From the NCBI GenBank assembly GCA_964351745.1, contig CAYGPI010000013.1:1-34413 (forward strand): a DNA stretch of 34,413 bases. The letters are read 5' to 3'. This document shows, one piece after another, positions 16,565-23,899 of this stretch. The notes below the pieces were generated by a model, which was not told the DNA's origin, did not search any database, and was given only the letters and a program-made list of their open reading frames with translations. Within the stretch, counting starts at the first letter, position 1. Every line of letters begins with the position of its first letter. This stretch comes from CAYNJF01 sp964351745 (lineage in GTDB: Bacteria > Pseudomonadota > Gammaproteobacteria > Berkiellales > Berkiellaceae). Both the position numbers and the translations under genes were made by a program.

Positions 16565-17986
16565 ATGCAAATCAGGGATGTTGTCGTGCTCGGTGGTGGT
16601 GCTGGTGGGTTGGTTGTGGCCAGCGGGCTTGCTCAACTAGGTTTGAAGGTAGCACTCATTGAAAAAGCTGAAAAACTTGGTGGGGATTGTTTGCATTATG
16701 GCTGTGTGCCAAGCAAGACTTTGATACATAGCGCCAAAGTTGCCCATCTTATGAAACATGCCTCTCTTTTGGGGTTGCCGTCATGCCTGCCAGAAATCTT
16801 GCTGAGTCAAGTGAATGATCGCGTGGCGAAAGTGATCGAAAAAATACAAGTGCATGATTCTCCAGAGCGATTTGAAGCACTTGGCGTTGAAGTTATTTTT
16901 GGCCAAGCTAAATTTTTAGATAAAAAAATACTTGAAATTAACCATGAGAAGATGAGGGCTGCCAGATATGTCATTGCGACGGGCTCATCCCCGATGGTGC
17001 CACCTATCCCTGGGTTAGAGGATATTGATTATTTAACCAATGAAACCTTGTTTAAATGTCGGCAGTTACCGGAGCATTTGATTGTGATAGGTGCAGGGCC
17101 CATTGGCGTTGAGATTAGCCAAGCTGTGGCACGCTTTGGTGCTAAGGTTACAATCATAGAAGTCGCACCAAGATTATTAGCGACGCTTGATGAGCAGGCT
17201 GCCATATGTTTGCAGCAAGTTCTAGAGCATGAGGGTTTGCAAATAGAGACCGGTGTGAAAATCAAGCAGATCACGCAATCAAACTCAGACATTTCTGTGG
17301 AGATTGAGCGCGATGGTACAGCGAAGCTTATACAAGGAAGCCACCTATTCGTCGCCACAGGTCGCACACCTAATTTAGAGGGATTGAATCTTAAACAAGC
17401 AGGTGTTGGGTTTAATCGGCGAGGCATCGAGGTCAACAGTCGATTAAAAACATCGAACAGACATATCTATGCGGTTGGCGATATCATAGACTCTCCTTAT
17501 AAATTTACGCATATCGCAGAGAGTCAGGCTGGAGTCGTCATTGCCAATATCGCCTTTAAATTTCCAAAAAAAATGGATTATCGATATGTGCCTTCTGTGG
17601 TTTTCTGTGACCCAGAGGTGGCTCAAATGGGCGCAACAAAGCGATCGCTTGAGCTTGCTAAAGTTAAATATCAAACCTTAGAGGTTGCTTTTAAAGATAT
17701 TGACAGAGCCATCACCCAAGAAGAGACGGCTGGTTTTGTGAAGCTGTTTGTGCGCAAAAAGATCATTCTTGGGGCTGTGATAGTAGGACCTCATGCCGGC
17801 GAGCTTTTAGCAGAAGTGGCCTTAGCGATCCAGCATAAGATCAAGATTGGCAAGATTAGCGCGACAATTCACGCTTATCCTACCTTGTCGCAAGTGATCC
17901 GTCGTACCGTGAATACAGCATACGCTCCAAAATTATTTAGCACCAAAACAAGAAAACTTGTTTGGCTTTTGCAAAAACTCTTTTAA
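16565..17986 (+). CDS. Mercuric-reductase-like FAD/NAD(P) disulfide oxidoreductase
   Basis: A 473-aa class I pyridine-nucleotide-disulfide oxidoreductase. The N-terminal FAD site is VVVLGGGAGGLVVASGLA. The redox disulfide lies in GGDCLHYGCVPSKT (Cys 42 and Cys 47). The NAD(P) site is IVIGAGPIGVEISQAVARFG, the second FAD contact is HIYAVGDIID, and the dimer interface domain includes IHAYPTLSQ. Normally that last motif is HxxPTxxE, with Glu pairing the catalytic His. Here Gln takes the Glu position. There is no N-terminal heavy-metal domain and no C-terminal CC pair, so true Hg(II) reductase activity is unlikely. AGAGGA precedes the ATG by 6 bp. It is probably cotranscribed with the TVP38 gene and hydroxylase. 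The physiological substrate is unknown. Confidence 0.9.
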   Translation: MQIRDVVVLGGGAGGLVVASGLAQLGLKVALIEKAEKLGGDCLHYGCVPSKTLIHSAKVAHLMKHASLLGLPSCLPEILLSQVNDRVAKVIEKIQVHDSPERFEALGVEVIFGQAKFLDKKILEINHEKMRAARYVIATGSSPMVPPIPGLEDIDYLTNETLFKCRQLPEHLIVIGAGPIGVEISQAVARFGAKVTIIEVAPRLLATLDEQAAICLQQVLEHEGLQIETGVKIKQITQSNSDISVEIERDGTAKLIQGSHLFVATGRTPNLEGLNLKQAGVGFNRRGIEVNSRLKTSNRHIYAVGDIIDSPYKFTHIAESQAGVVIANIAFKFPKKMDYRYVPSVVFCDPEVAQMGATKRSLELAKVKYQTLEVAFKDIDRAITQEETAGFVKLFVRKKIILGAVIVGPHAGELLAEVALAIQHKIKIGKISATIHAYPTLSQVIRRTVNTAYAPKLFSTKTRKLVWLLQKLF

Positions 17987-17989
17987 CAA

Positions 17990-18020
17990 AGCTCTCAAAT
18001 CAAAAGAAGGTTTGAGAGCT
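17990..18020. terminator. Hairpin terminator between convergent genes
   Basis: A perfect 10-bp stem AGCTCTCAAA/TTTGAGAGCT with an 11-nt loop lies directly after the plus-strand reductase gene and 14 bp after the stop of the convergent minus-strand gene. No long T-run is present on the plus side; the minus side continues TTGTTAAAAGAG. It is probably shared by both genes. Confidence 0.6.
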
Positions 18021-18034
18021 GAATTGCTAGGGGT

Positions 18035-19180
18035 TTAAGGTGTTATTATTCTTGGTGTTGGAGCACCTTGAACCACATGGTGACCTGTGCCGCCACTGAC
18101 CTGGCTGACATGGGTTGTGCCTCCGGCATGAACAACAACGGTTGGAGGAGTCGGTGCAAAAACGAGAGGCATCATATGGTTTTGAACAAATTGAACAATG
18201 TTACCTCTGTGCTTTACGAGCGCATAAGCGCTTGCACCAGCAAGTATCGTGCCTACGACATATTCACCTTTTAAGGCGGTGTCTTGTGAGATCCAACCAC
18301 CAGTTTTAGCAGATAAATGATAAGCATTATCATTTAGTAATTCATGAAGCTCGTTTAGCTTCTCATTAGTGACTTCGCTAAGTCCTTGTTCACTTAATTG
18401 AGTTGCTACACTGTAAAATGTCTTAAAAGGCCATAGTGAGGCATTAACAAATAGACCAGCACCTTGTTTGAACAGTGAAGCCGTGTTGAATAGTAAATTA
18501 GCCGTTTGCTTAGCTAAAGGAGCAAAGGTCTGACCCATTTCATACCAGCCTTCAGCAGCTGTTTCAGCACTTGTTTTTTTGTTAATGCCAAAGATGCCTA
18601 ACAGCCCAAGATTTTTGGGGATATCATAAAGTAGATTTCTTAACACTTTAACAGGCGTACCCACAACGAGAGAGAATGCCTTTGAAAAATATCCAGGGTT
18701 AAGAGGCTCATCAGGTATTAATCCATAGATAGAAAAAGAGCGATCGCCAGAATGTTTATCCCAGACATCAATAAGGCCTTCTAAAATTGGACGCATGAGA
18801 GCTTTGGCTCTAGCTGAGAAAGAATCTTGCATGAAATGTTCATAGCCTTGGCCAATATACTGGTGCATCACATGTTGTGGGCCAAACCAAAGTAGTGCGC
18901 CGCGACAAGCGGCGGCGAACTTTTGGCCCCAAGTACGAGGTGACATGAGCGTATTCCAAGCAAGCAGCACTGTGTTTTTTGCCCCTTTAGCCATCTTTAT
19001 TAGGAGGCTAGAGTTGGGTCTTTTGGGAGCTGTGGATTTGGGGCTCATTGCATACGAGTAGACTAGCCCAGGCACAGTTAGGGCTGCAAAAGAAATGATA
19101 GGCCATATGACTTCGGCCAAGTTAAGGGCAAGCCTCTCTCTTCTACTTAGAAATGTATCAAAACGTCCATTAAAAGCCAT
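18035..19180 (-). CDS. Unrecognised 381-aa protein with two hydrophobic segments
   Basis: I do not recognise the family. The N-terminus is basic (FNGRFDTFLSRRERLA). A hydrophobic segment follows (about 23-46, VIWPIISFAALTVPGLVYSY), then a long amphipathic helical body with aromatic-rich parts (RGALLWFGPQHVMHQYIGQG). A second hydrophobic stretch lies near 310-323 (YVVGTILAGASAYAL), and the C-terminal tail is Gly/His/Thr-rich (HAGGTTHVSQVSGGTGHHV). The ATG at 19180 has GAGG 9 bp upstream, while the ATG at 19213 has nothing, so the shorter form is chosen. It sits between two core genes, opposite in strand to both. Such isolated lineage-specific genes recur in this window and may be host-interaction proteins, but nothing in the sequence proves it. 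Confidence 0.75.
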   Translation of the reverse strand: MAFNGRFDTFLSRRERLALNLAEVIWPIISFAALTVPGLVYSYAMSPKSTAPKRPNSSLLIKMAKGAKNTVLLAWNTLMSPRTWGQKFAAACRGALLWFGPQHVMHQYIGQGYEHFMQDSFSARAKALMRPILEGLIDVWDKHSGDRSFSIYGLIPDEPLNPGYFSKAFSLVVGTPVKVLRNLLYDIPKNLGLLGIFGINKKTSAETAAEGWYEMGQTFAPLAKQTANLLFNTASLFKQGAGLFVNASLWPFKTFYSVATQLSEQGLSEVTNEKLNELHELLNDNAYHLSAKTGGWISQDTALKGEYVVGTILAGASAYALVKHRGNIVQFVQNHMMPLVFAPTPPTVVVHAGGTTHVSQVSGGTGHHVVQGAPTPRIITP

Positions 19181-19213
19181 GGAAATGTCCTCAAAATTTA
19201 TATAGGTGCACAT

Positions 19214-19528
19214 TGTATGGATCTCGCCAGGCTATAGCTAGCAAACCAGCTTGTTAAGTGATAAACTGCTCAGCTCGGCCGATAGATGGCTTTTTGAGCT
19301 GATTAACAGATTGATTTGTGAAAGATAAAGGCTTGTAACCGTGTCCTATTTGAGAGCAGAAATAGCCGGGTTTGCTATGATAAATGTGTGTATAAACACT
19401 AAATCTTTAGATGAATGGCTTGTTAAATTGGGTGTTTACCCTTGAAAAATGGGTCACTCGAGCATATATTAGCTACCAGGACTCTTTATTTTCCTTGAAT
19501 TTGTGAGTCGTTGTTTTAAAAGATATTA
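19214..19528. other. Intergenic region upstream of rpoH
   Basis: No gene was found in these 315 bases. They hold the rpoH promoter (19442-19470) and, on the other strand, the unmarked upstream region of the 381-aa protein gene. AT-rich with short inverted segments; nothing else can be supported. Confidence 0.6.
19442..19470 (+). promoter_or_regulatory. Sigma70-type promoter of rpoH
   Basis: TTGAAA (19442-19447) and TATATT (19465-19470) match the consensus at 5 of 6 positions each, with the optimal 17-bp spacer. The start of transcription would be near 19477. This leaves an untranslated leader of about 70 nt in which an RNA thermometer, as known for rpoH in E. coli, could act; I did not find a clear occluding helix by eye. 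Confidence 0.65.
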
Positions 19529-19546
19529 ATGATTAGAGAGATGCCT

Positions 19547-20425
19547 ATGTCAAAGGAAATACAGCTTATTTCCCAGAACTTGCCTAGTACAGGCAGCATA
19601 GAAGCTTACTCTGCTTCAGTGAATGCCTTTCCTGTATTGACGCAAGAAGAAGAGATTGAGCTTGCCAACCGCTATCAAAAAGATGGCGATTTAATGGCTG
19701 CTCAAAAATTAGTTTTATCCCAGCTGCGTTATGTTGTTCGTATTGCCAAAGGGTATATGGGCTATGGGTTACAGTTTGCTGATTTAGTTCAAGAAGGCAC
19801 CGTGGGCCTCATGAAGGCGGTGAAACGTTACGATCCCAGCAAAGGTGTGCGATTAGTTTCCTTTGCGGTTCACTGGATAAAATCCGATATTCATGAATAT
19901 GTCATTCGTAACTGGCGTATTGTTAAAGTTGCGACAACCAAAGCGCAACGTAAGCTTTTCTTTAATTTGCGACGCAATAAAAAGCGGTTAGGCTGGTTTA
20001 GTAAAGAGGAAGTAGAATCCGTCGCTCAAGATCTAGGCGTGCCAGCAAGAGAAGTGCTCGAGATGGAAATGCGCTTAAATGCCCATGATGCACCCTTTGA
20101 TCGCAGCGCTAGTGACAGTGATGATGATGAGGGCTCTTATCATTATTCACCTGATCAATATTTAGAATCTTCATCGATTGATCCTGTTGATACCATTTCA
20201 AGTGAGGCACAAACACAAAATCATTTGCAGGCCTTGTCTTCTGGACTAAAGGAATTGGATGATAGAAGTCGAGATGTCGTTGAAAGCCGTTGGCTTCAAG
20301 ATAAGAAAGCGACTCTAAAAGCACTCTCTGAAAAATATCAGGTATCTATTGAGCGTGTGCGCCAAATTGAGCAAGCAGCTTTTGTGAAACTTAAAGATGT
20401 TTATCAAGAAGAGCTAGAAGTTTAG
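19547..20425 (+). CDS. rpoH: Heat-shock sigma factor sigma-32 (RpoH)
   Basis: Alternative sigma factor directing RNA polymerase to heat-shock promoters. The 292 aa match E. coli RpoH throughout. Region 1.2/2.1 is LTQEEEIELANRYQ. Region 2 is LRYVVRIAKGYMGYGLQFADLVQEG and VRLVSFAVHWIKSDIHEYV. The family-specific RpoH box is QRKLFFNLRR. Region 4 is KKATLKALSEKYQVSIERVRQ. An acidic insert (about 192-200, SDSDDDEG) lies where E. coli has DDDSD. Three ATGs are clustered at 19529, 19541 and 19547. The last is preferred because AGAGAG lies about 8 bp upstream and the N-terminus fits. Gene context is unusual: it is next to a repeat-rich accessory interval rather than ftsYEX. Confidence 0.95.
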   Translation: MSKEIQLISQNLPSTGSIEAYSASVNAFPVLTQEEEIELANRYQKDGDLMAAQKLVLSQLRYVVRIAKGYMGYGLQFADLVQEGTVGLMKAVKRYDPSKGVRLVSFAVHWIKSDIHEYVIRNWRIVKVATTKAQRKLFFNLRRNKKRLGWFSKEEVESVAQDLGVPAREVLEMEMRLNAHDAPFDRSASDSDDDEGSYHYSPDQYLESSSIDPVDTISSEAQTQNHLQALSSGLKELDDRSRDVVESRWLQDKKATLKALSEKYQVSIERVRQIEQAAFVKLKDVYQEELEV

Positions 20426-20546
20426 TTTTTAACTTTCGAAATGAAAACTGATTCTTCTATCGCATATATTTTGTAATTCTACTGTTTTTTCGCTCTCTAC
20501 GTTTAATAGTTTGTTCACTCCTTGTGTTTTGTGATTTATTTATTCT

Positions 20547-20577
20547 CTAGATTCCGCGGCTTGCCCGCGGAATCTAG
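20547..20577. repeat. REP-like palindrome with 13-bp stem
   Basis: The inverted repeat CTAGATTCCGCGG (20547-20559) / CCGCGGAATCTAG (20565-20577) has a 5-nt loop. It contains a CCGCGG core in an otherwise AT-rich sequence. It lies 122 bp after rpoH and may help end its transcript, but no T-run follows. It looks like a dispersed palindromic repeat; a genome search would be needed to confirm copies. Confidence 0.7.
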
Positions 20578-20586
20578 TTACTATAC

Positions 20587-20614
20587 CGCGAATAAATCGC
20601 AGGGCGTAGAAACG
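20587..20614 (+). repeat. REP-like block, copy 1
   Basis: This 28-bp block around CCGCGAATAAATCGC and GGGCGTAGAAACG matches a block at 22265-22292 at 21 of 28 positions. The first half can fold on itself (GCGA/TCGC). Confidence 0.5.
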
Positions 20615-20620
20615 AAACCT

Positions 20621-20651
20621 GGTTCCCGGCGAACAAGTCGTATTCTTCCGG
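20621..20651 (+). repeat. REP-like block, copy 2
   Basis: Contains CCCGGCGAACAAGTCG. It shares an exact 11-mer CGAACAAGTCG (20630-20640) with the block at 22265-22292 and can pair CCGG ends (CCGG at 20626-20629 with CCGG at 20648-20651). Confidence 0.4.
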
Positions 20652-20851
20652 TACCTGAACACAAGCCGCTCTGCAGGTGCCACACCTCTGATGGACTATT
20701 ACAAAATAAACACCAATATTGTGGAGCTAAGCAACTAGAATCAAACTATTCATCAAGCTCGTAATGGGTAAGTGTTCAGTACATGGAAGATATGACTTAC
20801 TATATATTACGAAATCATTAAAGAATTTTACTTAACAAATAGGAGTACATG

Positions 20852-20962
20852 ATGGCAAAAGGTCAAGATAAAGGTCACGATAAGGGAAAGTCAGGCAATA
20901 AAAAACTAACCATTAAAGAAAAGAAAGAAAAGAAAAAGAAAAAGGAAAAAGATAATAAATAG
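20852..20962 (+). CDS. Small lysine-rich protein, 36 aa
   Basis: ATG at 20852 follows a strong ribosome-binding site (AGGAG, 6-bp spacing); an ATG one codon earlier is also possible. The protein starts MAKGQDKGHDKGKSGNKKL and continues TIKEKKEKKKKKEKDNK. More than 40% of its residues are lysine, with an isolated His and no Cys, Trp, Tyr or Phe. It is hydrophilic with no signal peptide. In style it recalls short, very basic proteins starting MAKGQ or MAxGQ that are common in proteobacteria, but I cannot assign a function. The strong start signal and the coherent composition support a real gene despite the length. It sits alone in the repeat-rich region, with a hairpin about 40 bp downstream (21003-21037). 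Confidence 0.65.
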   Translation: MAKGQDKGHDKGKSGNKKLTIKEKKEKKKKKEKDNK

Positions 20963-21299
20963 TTGTAGGCTTCGTGCTCAATTGCTTAGTTAATGACTAA
21001 CGTTCCGGCGAGCAGGTCTTAGACAGCTCACCGGGAATTGAATAGTACAGTCACATGAAACTAAAATATGAGTATTAATATCCCTTCTTTTAGAAAATTA
21101 ACAACCCATCACCCCAGCTTATACTATTCCCCTCAAACGATGTTAATTGGCGGCAAAGCTTTACCACAAAAAAACAATGAATAATTGCTCTAGGTAGCAC
21201 TTAGTTTTATTGTCAGTGCCTCAGAAAATTATCGTAAAAGTTAAACTATGTTTTTGTCGAAGAAGCTCAAAATTTGACAAAATTCACCAAAAAATCATC
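20963..21299. other. Gene-free interval after the 36-aa gene
   Basis: Apart from the hairpin repeat at 21003-21037 I see no gene or recognisable element in these 337 bases. Translation in all frames is broken by frequent stops. Confidence 0.6.
21003..21037 (+). repeat. REP-like block, copy 3, with hairpin
   Basis: TTCCGGCGAGC (21003-21013) pairs with GCTCACCGGGAA (21026-21037), with one bulge and one G-T pair. The left arm continues CAGGTC and resembles copy 2 (CGGCGAACAAGTC). It may double as the terminator of the 36-aa gene, although no T-run follows. Confidence 0.45.
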
Positions 21300-21632
21300 C
21301 TAAGGGCGGCTTTTCTGTATGCTATCGCTTCCAGGGGGTAACTTATCCGACAGCCTTTTTTTGCTGCAATCAGACCTTAGAGTTTCAGAAGGTATGATTG
21401 GATTAGCCTTTTCATTAACTGACACATTTCTGTCATGAGCACACTTTGAATCTATTTCTTTATCATAGGGAGTAAAAAGGATTGGGGCTACCTTGGAAGC
21501 TACGCAAGAAATTGCTAGCTCGCGATTACGAGGCGTGTCACGAGGACCCCATATTGTCCCATTAGTATAATTATTAAGATTTACCTTTCTTACACGCGGT
21601 TGGCGCTGTCTTCTTGGGCCATTATCATTCAT
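21300..21632 (-). CDS. Uncertain basic protein, 110 aa
   Basis: Translation from the ATG at 21632 gives an Arg-rich start (MNDNGPRRQRQPRVRKVNLN) followed by a polar sequence with two Cys (ISCVASKV and SKCAHDR) and a basic end (KKRLSDKLPPGSDSIQKSRP). AAGAG lies about 8 bp upstream. No family is recognised, no membrane segment is present, and codon use looks no better than random. It lies just downstream of a decayed insertion-sequence gene in the same orientation. It may be a real lineage-specific gene or a chance open frame; confidence is low. Confidence 0.35.
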   Translation of the reverse strand: MNDNGPRRQRQPRVRKVNLNNYTNGTIWGPRDTPRNRELAISCVASKVAPILFTPYDKEIDSKCAHDRNVSVNEKANPIIPSETLRSDCSKKRLSDKLPPGSDSIQKSRP

Positions 21633-21799
21633 GGTTATGCTCTTTATTACTAAATGTGTAGAATCAATTAAACCAGACAACTCACATGGAGTCCAGAGTT
21701 TCTAGGGAATGCAAATCTGACTAGGACATGCATTGGTGAGAATTGTGTGGAATTCACGCATAGTGGGTGTCCTTTCTTTTACTTTCTTCAGTTGAAGTA

Positions 21800-22186
21800 T
21801 TAGGGGTTCCCTCTAAAAGTTGATGCAAGATTGCTCAGAGCTGGATCACTCAAGTGCTTCATAACTAAAATGGTGCCATCAGCTCGTGTCAGCTCTACGA
21901 TACTCCTAGCTAAATACCGGTTTGCTGATGCTTGATTGAAGGTAAAGATAGTTCATAATGATGGATCATCATTGTTTAATGTAAATGGATCTTTTGGCTT
22001 AAGCTTACGTTTTAACTGTGCACAACTTAATCTTAAGGCGCGGCAAACCTCTGTCATTGAGTGGCTATCTAGCCTTTTCAGCGTTTTAGATCAGATGTGA
22101 TTAGGTAATTTTTTGGATTTATCTTTAGTGCTGCGCCAATGGTCGAGCTCATGAGAGACAACTTTTAAGGAATGGGTAGTGCTCAT
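21800..22186 (-). pseudogene. Decayed insertion-sequence accessory gene (IS66 TnpA-like)
   Basis: Reading the minus strand from the ATG at 22186, one frame remains coherent to the TAA at 21800-21802 but is broken by two in-frame TGA codons. It encodes MSTTHSLKVVSHELDHWRST, then after the first stop MTEVCRALRLSCAQLKRKLK, and after the second IVELTRADGTILVMKHL and LASTFRGNP. The WR near the start, the HTH-like middle, the VELTRADGT strand and the LxxLxxxF end resemble the small first protein of IS66-type elements. A possible start of the following IS gene (MREFHTILTNACPSQICIP, 21761-21705) appears 38 bp on and stops at once. The transposase itself is missing. Family assignment is tentative; the pseudogene state is clear from the stops. 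Confidence 0.55.
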
Positions 22187-22264
22187 GTTGGCTCCAGTCA
22201 AACAGTGATGGGCCAACTATAAAATAAATGGTTATGGACTAGCTAGGCAAGCTAGCCGGATGGA

Positions 22265-22292
22265 CACGAACAAGTCGCGGTACGTAGAAAAG
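22265..22292 (+). repeat. REP-like block, copy 4
   Basis: The block ACGAACAAGTCGCGG followed by TACGTAGAAAAG matches copy 1 at 20587-20614 (21 of 28). The two similar copies lie at opposite ends of the accessory interval between rpoH and ctp. Confidence 0.5.
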
Positions 22293-22320
22293 AGAAAGGA
22301 TATCAATTCAAATAGTATGA

Positions 22321-22356
22321 TTGGGGCTGTTTGTAAACCTATCCAAGCAGCCCCAA
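22321..22356 (-). terminator. Hairpin terminator after ctp
   Basis: A perfect 9-bp stem TTGGGGCTG/CAGCCCCAA with an 18-nt loop that can add three more pairs begins 4 bp after the ctp stop on the minus strand. The sequence that follows there (TCATACTATTTG) has only a weak T-run. Confidence 0.65.
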
Positions 22357-22360
22357 ATAT

Positions 22361-23689
22361 TTAGCTGCGATGCCTGTTGACCAAAACTAATCCCTTAAGA
22401 ATGTTTAAGGCTTCATGAAGCTGATAATCACGCTGAGCTAAAGGTAATTTATCTTTGTCACCTTTAATGCTTGATTGGCCGTCAGCGAGTCCATTACCGT
22501 TGGCAAGATGACCCGCTAGATCTTTTTCTTTAATAGATAAAGCGATAGGGCCTAACTCTTGAGCAGGGATCTTCATATTGTCAATCACGATGTCTGGCAC
22601 GATCCCTTTCGCTTGGATAGAGCGACCCTGAGGGGTGTAATAAAGTGCGGTTGTTAGTTTCAAACCATAGTTGTCTTTCAGGGGTAAAACAGTTTGAACA
22701 GAGCCTTTACCAAAGCTATCTGTACCAGTGACGACAGCTCTTTTGTGATCTTGCAAGGCACCAGCTACAATTTCTGAAGCCGAAGCTGAGCCACCGTTAA
22801 TAAGTACAACAATAGGCGCACCATTCAAGACATCGCCACTATGAGCTTTCTCTCGAATTTTTGAACCAGCAAGTCTTCCTTCAGTATAAACAATAAGACC
22901 ATCGTGTTTTAGGGATGGGCCATCCAAGAAAGCATCTGAAACCTTGACGGAAGCTTCTAAAATACCACCTGGATTATTTCTTAAGTCAAGAATTAAACCT
23001 TGAATGCCTTCAGGATTTTCCTTCTTAAGCTCAGCAATACTTGCGACTAAATCTTCACCAGTTCTGGTTTGGAATTGGCTGATCCTCACGTAGGCAAAAC
23101 CATTAGCAATCATTTCCTTTTTGATACTTTGAACTTTGATAATGTCGCGTGTGACTTTAATTTGTAAAGGTTGACTGACGCCTTCACGAATCACTGTCAG
23201 TAAAATATCGCTGCCACGCTCCCCGCGCATAATATCAACAGCTTGGCGAAGGGTTAACCCTTTGACAGGCGTGTCATCTAGTTTAATGAGCATGTCACCA
23301 GGCAAGAGACCGGCTTGCTCTGCAGGCGTGCCATCGATAGGACTGATAACTTTAACATAGCCTTCTTCCATCGTAACCTCTAAGCCAAGGCCACCAAACT
23401 TACCAGAGGTGCTGACTTTAAGATCATCAAATTCGGATTTATCTAAAAAAGCTGAATGTGGATCAAGGCCTGATAACATGCCTCGGATAGCATCTTCAAA
23501 GAGATCTTTATCGTCAGAGGGCTCGACATAATATTTCTGAATATGCTCAATGACCGTCGTAAAACGTTGTAAATCGTCAAGGGGCAGTGGTTGGGGTTTC
23601 AACGTTTCACTAGCGTGTACCGACCAGGCCATCATGCTTGTAAGAAAGGCTGCAAGCAAAATCTTTTTTGCTATTGGGTCGCAGGTCAT
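22361..23689 (-). CDS. ctp: S41-family carboxy-terminal processing protease
   Basis: Periplasmic serine protease that trims C-termini of envelope proteins. The signal peptide is about residues 1-26 (LLAAFLTSMMAWSVHA). The S41 N-terminal helical part follows (DAIRGMLSGLDPHSAFL), then a PDZ domain (about 95-180, FGGLGLEVTMEEGYVKVISP and GLLPGDMLIKLDD). The catalytic core is LILDLRNNPGG and NGGSASASEIVAGALQD, with the Ser at about 303, followed by the Lys in DSFGKGSVQT (about 328). The 25-residue Ser-Lys spacing is as in Prc/CtpA enzymes. GAGGA lies about 6 bp before the ATG. It follows envC on the same strand after a 210-bp gap. The gpmI-envC-ctp order is common in gammaproteobacteria. The divergent polysaccharide deacetylase (YibQ) that often follows is not present. 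Confidence 0.94.
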   Translation of the reverse strand: MTCDPIAKKILLAAFLTSMMAWSVHASETLKPQPLPLDDLQRFTTVIEHIQKYYVEPSDDKDLFEDAIRGMLSGLDPHSAFLDKSEFDDLKVSTSGKFGGLGLEVTMEEGYVKVISPIDGTPAEQAGLLPGDMLIKLDDTPVKGLTLRQAVDIMRGERGSDILLTVIREGVSQPLQIKVTRDIIKVQSIKKEMIANGFAYVRISQFQTRTGEDLVASIAELKKENPEGIQGLILDLRNNPGGILEASVKVSDAFLDGPSLKHDGLIVYTEGRLAGSKIREKAHSGDVLNGAPIVVLINGGSASASEIVAGALQDHKRAVVTGTDSFGKGSVQTVLPLKDNYGLKLTTALYYTPQGRSIQAKGIVPDIVIDNMKIPAQELGPIALSIKEKDLAGHLANGNGLADGQSSIKGDKDKLPLAQRDYQLHEALNILKGLVLVNRHRS

Positions 23690-23899
23690 AAGCTATCCTC
23701 GGGGTTATAGGTGACCCAAGTATAGCCCTGAGACAACCATTATTATCCTTCGCTCGCCAGGGCCCCTATGAGAAGGTTTAGATAGATGGTTTCACCGAAG
23801 TCCATTGATCTAACACTGTCTTTCCATAAAAAAAGAGCTTTAAATGACCAGCGTCTATTTTGTTTTCTTTTTAAGAGTAGCACAAGTTGGAAATATGCC

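Larger units (their letters stand above)
20426..20851. other. Gene-free, repeat-bearing interval after rpoH
   Basis: No supportable gene. It holds the 13-bp-stem palindrome (20547-20577) and two REP-like blocks (20587-20614 and 20621-20651). A small stem is possible from GTACCTG and CAGGTGC (20650-20680). The only long open frame crosses the palindrome and has no ribosome-binding site. Confidence 0.6.

Noticed and set aside
17029..17436. 135-codon antisense frame within the reductase gene
   Set aside because: Fully inside a well-supported gene on the other strand, with Cys/Pro/Ser-rich shadow composition.
16565..17986. True mercuric reductase and a mercury-resistance locus
   Set aside because: No N-terminal heavy-metal domain, no C-terminal Cys pair, and no merR/T/P neighbours.
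20522..20764. 80-codon open frame across the palindrome
   Set aside because: It crosses the 13-bp-stem inverted repeat and two REP-like blocks, has no ribosome-binding site and has an implausible composition.
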